From Bacteroidota bacterium (GTDB lineage: Bacteria; Bacteroidota; Bacteroidia; Flavobacteriales; Flavobacteriaceae), in NCBI GenBank assembly GCA_023386585.1, contig JAEWJM010000022.1, positions 62,001-126,000 on the forward strand: a DNA stretch of 64,000 nucleotides, in the 5' to 3' direction. How positions within the stretch are numbered: position 1 is the stretch's first letter; each line of letters starts with the position of its first letter. Shown here piece by piece: positions 60,278 through 64,000 of this stretch. Below the pieces are notes generated by a model that saw only the letters and a program-made list of their open reading frames with translations, made no database searches and was not told the origin of the DNA. The position numbers were made by a program, and so were the translations under genes.

Positions 60278-62455
60278 TTAATTTTTAATGATCCTGAAGT
60301 TTGCACCAACGCCATTGAAATTTACCTTAAAGAAGTACGTTCCCGAAGCAAAAGCAGAAATGTCAACCTGTGCATCGTTTGCGTTCACATCCTTGTTATA
60401 AAGCAATTGACCAGTCACATTGTAAACAGAGATATTTGTGATCTCGCTTCTTGAAGTGATGTTGACAATTCCTTTGGATGGATTTGGATAGTAGGTGAAA
60501 TCAATATCGCTGAACGATGCGGCACCAAGCATATCGGTGCATCCAACCGTTGCAACATACCCCGATTCAACTACACCCGGATCTGAAAAGAACCGCAAAG
60601 TAAGTGATCCGTCAGGCGCTGTTGAAGTAAACGGACCGGGAATTTCCGACCCGGTAAAACCACCTGCGCTAAGATCAGGCGCCGATGTATTCGGTCCATC
60701 GTAAACCATCAGATAGTCGTAATCAGTTTCAAGGTCAAATGCCGAAAATGTAAGCGTAATCTTTTTGTTCGGCTGTGTCGGGATGAAAACGCGTGTATAA
60801 TCCTGCAAATCGGTATAATCACCACTCACGCCTCCGGTATCAGTAATAGTTACACCATTGCACCAGTCAGCTCCAGTAGCGAAAATTAGCTGTCGGTAAG
60901 TCGAAGTCAATCCGGTACAAATAGGTCGGATCCTCACTTTATAGTAAGTGTTCGGCTGCAACCCAGACACGTTATACGATGTTGATGTGACCGTAGTCCA
61001 GCTTGGGAAATTGGATGGAAAAGGAAGCACTGCGATCTGCCAGTTTGTTGATGAACCCAATTCATCCCAGGTGATCGACGCGGAGTTTGTCGTAACATTT
61101 GAGACCTGAATATTCGCAACGGTATTGATGCATGTGTGGATGCAATCGGTACTCAAACATGTAGCGCTGTTGACTGCGGAAAGAATGGCTGCTGTTGGTT
61201 GCGGCCCAAATCCGTTGCTAAAGCTGATTCCGACACCCGACACAAGATGACAATAACTCATGATTGTCCCTTTGACGAGCGGTGATGGAATTGTCGGTGG
61301 ACTCGTCATGCAACTGTAGCCTTCAGCAGTTGACCCAATCGCATACGGTGCGCAGTTGTCTATTGCCGTATTGTTTCCGTTCCAACTGCACGAATGCGTG
61401 TGTCGTGAGCCAAGCAAATGTCCCATTTCATGGGTAATCACCTGGATTGTCCAGGAGTACGTCGGAACAGAACTGTAGCCGAGATTGACATCCGAATAGC
61501 TAAAATTATTTTCTGAGCAGAGTCCGTTAATCGTTACTGCAACACCTCCCAGACCTCCCGGATCGATTCCGACAAGCTGGCCGACGTCGCCATCGAAAAC
61601 CGGGCGCACTTCATTAAATTGATATAGATAATCCGTCGAACTTTCACCTTCGTATGGATCGTCGGTTGTCCAGATATACATCGATTTCAGGCTGACGGTG
61701 ATCCCATCATTCGCATAAAGCGTTTGCACGTTATTAAATACAGATGTCATCCAATTGGTTGTAGTTGTTGTGCTGCTGCCGTTCGCAAGATAGAGGTCAT
61801 AATCAATCTCAAAATACATGGTCGCACAACGAGTGCTGGCGGCATCTTTAGAAGTTGAACCGTCAAATTCCTGTATGGCTGTTTCCTTTACGTGGCAATC
61901 AAGCTGGTTCAGGACTTTCATTTTCGAATCGGAATAGATTATATAATCGGATGTATTTCCAGGTTTCTGAAGTTTTCCAATAACAATGTTGCCTCGTTCT
62001 GAATCGGAAACCACACCTGAAAGCTCATTGTTAAAGAAGCTAAGCGCGGCAACCGACTGGTTATTCCCCTTGATAATTCCTCTGTAATAAACGCCTTTCG
62101 TATATTCCATGTTGGTTCGCTTGTCTGTGTCGACATGAAAACCTTCACTGAATATGTCAACTTTATACAATTGTACCGCGATTGTGGCTCCTAAGTACGG
62201 AATGTCAACTTCAATATATTGATATCCTTGAGCTACTATGTTATTTACCTCCTGGGTTTTAATTTGGGCAAAAGTCGCCTCGGTGACAACCTTTCCAACC
62301 TCGGGATCTGCAGCGCCGCTGATGGGCGAAAGAATGGAAACCGGCTTAAATACTGCTTTTTGCGCGGTGATTTCGCGAACTTTGTCAGCTATTTTATTCT
62401 GTGCCGACAGGCTCACGCAAGCAAGCAGAACTAAAAACGGTAATGTTTTTTTCAT
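60278..62455 (-). CDS. Secreted reprolysin-like zinc metalloprotease with FnIII/CUB-like and T9SS domains
   Basis: The 725-residue protein has signal peptide MKKTLPFLVLLACVSLSAQ and a propeptide-like first part. The protease domain has the extended zinc motif VITHEMGHLLGSRHTHSCSW (HExxHxxGxxH, metzincin), followed by MSYCHL, the Met-turn. A fibronectin type III domain (NIQVSNVTTNSASITWDEL) and a CUB-like region (LTLRFFSDPGVVESGYVATV) follow. The last 75 residues (FTYYPNPSKGIVNITSRSE to FRIIKN) are a type A T9SS sorting domain. It should act as an extracellular or surface endopeptidase. Confidence 0.93.
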   Translation of the reverse strand: MKKTLPFLVLLACVSLSAQNKIADKVREITAQKAVFKPVSILSPISGAADPEVGKVVTEATFAQIKTQEVNNIVAQGYQYIEVDIPYLGATIAVQLYKVDIFSEGFHVDTDKRTNMEYTKGVYYRGIIKGNNQSVAALSFFNNELSGVVSDSERGNIVIGKLQKPGNTSDYIIYSDSKMKVLNQLDCHVKETAIQEFDGSTSKDAASTRCATMYFEIDYDLYLANGSSTTTTTNWMTSVFNNVQTLYANDGITVSLKSMYIWTTDDPYEGESSTDYLYQFNEVRPVFDGDVGQLVGIDPGGLGGVAVTINGLCSENNFSYSDVNLGYSSVPTYSWTIQVITHEMGHLLGSRHTHSCSWNGNNTAIDNCAPYAIGSTAEGYSCMTSPPTIPSPLVKGTIMSYCHLVSGVGISFSNGFGPQPTAAILSAVNSATCLSTDCIHTCINTVANIQVSNVTTNSASITWDELGSSTNWQIAVLPFPSNFPSWTTVTSTSYNVSGLQPNTYYKVRIRPICTGLTSTYRQLIFATGADWCNGVTITDTGGVSGDYTDLQDYTRVFIPTQPNKKITLTFSAFDLETDYDYLMVYDGPNTSAPDLSAGGFTGSEIPGPFTSTAPDGSLTLRFFSDPGVVESGYVATVGCTDMLGAASFSDIDFTYYPNPSKGIVNITSRSEITNISVYNVTGQLLYNKDVNANDAQVDISAFASGTYFFKVNFNGVGANFRIIKN

Positions 62456-62474
62456 CGTTTCAAATTTAGAACGT

Positions 62475-62482
62475 CAAATATA
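62475..62482 (-). promoter_or_regulatory. -7 element of the metalloprotease gene
   Basis: The minus strand reads TATATTTG, 19 bases before the ATG. No TTG is found at the right spacing. Confidence 0.4.
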
Positions 62483-62560
62483 AGTCATCTGCTCAAATTA
62501 AAATTATAAATCCTGCTGTGACACTGTTAAATATGTTGCAGAAAAGACAATCAACCGCAA

Positions 62561-62920
62561 TCAGAAATGATAAAAAGCATCCTGAAGATGTTCGATTTCA
62601 AATTTTGATCCTTCCTTCGAGATCGCCATGATGTCAAATCGCGTCTCGCAGTCAAGGTCATTTGAAATCAGATATTCATTCACCGCTTTTACGAGGAGTT
62701 TGATTTTTTTAGGGCTGACAAAATCCTGTGGAAGGCCGAGGTCCAGTCGCGATCTGGTCTTTACCTCTACCACGGCGAGTAAATTATCTTGTTTCGCCAG
62801 GATATCGATTTCTGCCTTTTCAAACACCCAATTTGTCGCAAGAATTTCATAACCTGCTTTGCGGAGGTATTCAACAGCGATTTCCTCACCGAATTTTCCC
62901 AGTTCGTTATGATTTGCCAC
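62561..62920 (-). CDS. YraN/UPF0102 family endonuclease-like protein
   Basis: The 119-residue protein starts at a GTG (62920) which shares one base with the stop of the LD-carboxypeptidase gene. The family has a Holliday-junction-resolvase-like fold: GKFGEEIAVEYLRKAGYEIL, EIDILAKQDNLLAVVEVKTR with the D-x-x..ExK site and PKKIKLLVKAVNEYL. The E-V-K motif and the upstream Glu/Asp suggest a nuclease active site, but no substrate is defined. It is probably co-transcribed with the LD-carboxypeptidase. Confidence 0.92.
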   Translation of the reverse strand: MANHNELGKFGEEIAVEYLRKAGYEILATNWVFEKAEIDILAKQDNLLAVVEVKTRSRLDLGLPQDFVSPKKIKLLVKAVNEYLISNDLDCETRFDIMAISKEGSKFEIEHLQDAFYHF

Positions 62921-63897
62921 TACTCAAATTTTATAACCGAACCTGTGTTTGTGACCTCAAGACTGATTGTCTTCCCGAGGATAAGCGCGCGATTATCTTT
63001 CATGTGGCCGGCCGGAAAGTTATAGATTATAGGAAACTTGTAATCTTTAAGTACGTCCTGAATTATTTGAAGTGCGTCCTTTCCCCAAGGTATGTCGTTA
63101 TCGTTCATGCTGGTCATTCCGCCAATAATTACCGCTTTAATCTGATCAAAATATCCGTTCCTTTTCAGGTTCATCATCATCCTGTCGACGTGGTACAAAT
63201 ATTCGTCGAGATCTTCGATAAAAAGAATTTTCCCTTTAAAATCGACTTCTGATTTTGAACCCATTACACTGTACAGCACCGATAGATTTCCACCAATTAC
63301 TTCGCCTTCCGCTTTACCGGTTCGATTGAACGGATGTGCTGACACATGGTATTCGAGCTTTTCGCCGAAAAGTGCCTTTTGCAATGTTTCAATCGCATCA
63401 GGGCTCGCGGAAGCTGCGCTTATTGCCATTATGCCGTGTATCGTTTCAATGTTCATATTATTCAGGTGGCTGTGCAAGACGGTGACATCGCTGAATCCGA
63501 CTATCCATTTTGGCTTTTTCCGAAATTTTGTAAAATCAATCCTGTCAATTATCCTTACTGTCCCATATCCGCCCTTAGCCGCCCAGACCGCTTTGATTGC
63601 AGGGTTGTCTATCATCTCCTGAAAGTCGGTTGCCCGAAGCCAATCTGGTCCGGCCAATTGATTTTCCTCTTTTCCGATCGTTCTTCCCAGTACAACGTGA
63701 AGGCCCCAACTTTCAAGAAGTTTGATTGCGGGTTGTAGAGTTTGTGCATCAATTTTTCGTGCTGTTGCCACGATTGCAACGGTATCGCCTTTTCTTAAGA
63801 AATCGGGTGTGATCATTTTTCGCTGTGCGTTAATTGACTGAGCTCCGAAGATACTCAACAGGATTGAAATTGAAGTGATTTTGAGGATTTGGTACAT
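62920..63897 (-). CDS. LD-carboxypeptidase (muramoyltetrapeptide carboxypeptidase, S66 family)
   Basis: The start is the ATG 63897, supported by a -7 element right upstream; the open frame to 63963 would run through that promoter. The 325-residue protein has a signal peptide (LKITSISILLSIFGAQSINAQ). S66 features are AAKGGYGTVRIIDRID, the nucleophilic Ser in WIVGFSDVTVLHSHL, GNLSVL, the Glu in LFIEDLDEYLYHVDRM and the His in YNFPAGHMKDNRAL. LdcA-type enzymes remove the terminal D-Ala from tetrapeptide muropeptides. The signal peptide implies periplasmic action here, whereas E. coli LdcA is cytoplasmic. It overlaps yraN by one base. Confidence 0.92.
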   Translation of the reverse strand: MYQILKITSISILLSIFGAQSINAQRKMITPDFLRKGDTVAIVATARKIDAQTLQPAIKLLESWGLHVVLGRTIGKEENQLAGPDWLRATDFQEMIDNPAIKAVWAAKGGYGTVRIIDRIDFTKFRKKPKWIVGFSDVTVLHSHLNNMNIETIHGIMAISAASASPDAIETLQKALFGEKLEYHVSAHPFNRTGKAEGEVIGGNLSVLYSVMGSKSEVDFKGKILFIEDLDEYLYHVDRMMMNLKRNGYFDQIKAVIIGGMTSMNDNDIPWGKDALQIIQDVLKDYKFPIIYNFPAGHMKDNRALILGKTISLEVTNTGSVIKFE

Positions 63898-63910
63898 AAA
63901 CAGTGTGCAG

Positions 63911-63918
63911 CAAATATA
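63911..63918 (-). promoter_or_regulatory. -7 element of the LD-carboxypeptidase/yraN unit
   Basis: The minus strand reads TATATTTG, 13 bases before the ATG at 63897. It argues for this start and against the longer frame. The rest of 63919-64000 shows no gene. Confidence 0.45.
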
Positions 63919-64000
63919 GTCAACATTACAGAGCAGAAGCGCGGTACCAAGCATCGAGAACAACTAAATAATCCCAACCGTCTCAACTTATTCCTTATTT

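Noticed and set aside
63898..63963. 22-residue extension of the LD-carboxypeptidase
   Set aside because: It places the -7 element 63911-63918 inside the gene and puts residues before the clear signal peptide that starts at 63897.
1..64000. CRISPR arrays, prophage genes, integrases and insertion sequences
   Set aside because: No regularly spaced repeats, transposase or phage structural genes were found on either strand.

Overview
The window comes from the chromosome of a member of the Bacteroidetes, most likely a Flavobacteriaceae species close to Flavobacterium. The evidence is four secreted proteins with type IX secretion (T9SS) C-terminal sorting domains, many lipoproteins, a TonB-dependent receptor with a carboxypeptidase-like N-terminal domain, a GldL-like mini-protein, a short AtpC encoded in an isolated atpD-atpC pair, DUF4270/DUF3667/DUF4286 proteins, and -7 promoter elements of the TAnnTTTG type in front of many genes. 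No prophage, insertion sequence or CRISPR array was seen. Most of the window is core chromosome with moderate GC. A visibly AT-richer patch at about 29.2-31.9 kb holds three unfamiliar secreted proteins and lies close to two tRNA genes.

Layout. 0-3.5 kb: a large T9SS beta-helix protein. 3.5-8.6 kb (minus): a biotin operon bioF-bioD-bioA followed by a SET-domain gene and a ketosynthase. 8.7-9.8 kb: DUF3667 and GldL-like membrane proteins and an intergenic repeat. 10-11.8 kb (minus): atpD-atpC. 12-16.3 kb (minus): TonB receptor plus SGNH lipoprotein. 16.5-20.8 kb (minus): a degenerate glycogen synthase-like protein, a DUF4270 lipoprotein and glmS. 20.9-27.7 kb (plus): panC, panD, a flippase-like membrane protein, an esterase-fold protein, radA and a GT51 glycosyltransferase. 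27.8-29.2 kb: a secreted sugar dehydrogenase-like protein. 29.3-32.3 kb (minus): the accessory patch. 32.4-34.1 kb (minus): tRNA-Arg, tRNA-Asn and rseP. 34.2-35.7 kb: aldo/keto reductase and cupin. 35.7-37.6 kb (minus): secreted M1 peptidase. 37.8-44.5 kb (plus): serS, a TPR protein, a DUF4286 protein, rsmA, mgtE, a second repeat copy and a 2-hydroxyacid dehydrogenase. 44.6-46.6 kb: four overlapping membrane-protein genes, the last an M48 peptidase broken by an in-frame stop. 46.6-48.4 kb (minus): an OlsF-type bifunctional acyltransferase. 48.5-55.2 kb (plus): xth, an OmpA-family lipoprotein, an M13 peptidase, two small unknowns, a CotH protein and an NTF2-like lipoprotein. 55.2-56.2 kb (minus): a threonine dehydrogenase-like SDR. 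56.3-60.2 kb: a lipoprotein and mfd. 60.3-63.9 kb (minus): a T9SS metalloprotease, then yraN and an LD-carboxypeptidase.

Most interesting points: (1) a two-copy intergenic repeat with conserved ends and different central hairpins; (2) a biotin operon without bioC or bioH that carries a ketosynthase and a SET methyltransferase; (3) an M48 peptidase with an in-frame TAA inside an otherwise tightly coupled cassette; (4) a degenerate half-size glycogen synthase homologue co-transcribed with glmS; (5) an esterase-fold protein with Asp where the nucleophilic Ser is expected; (6) a minimal GldL-like membrane protein. None is proven to be a new system. The repeat family and the biotin operon are the strongest candidates for follow-up.
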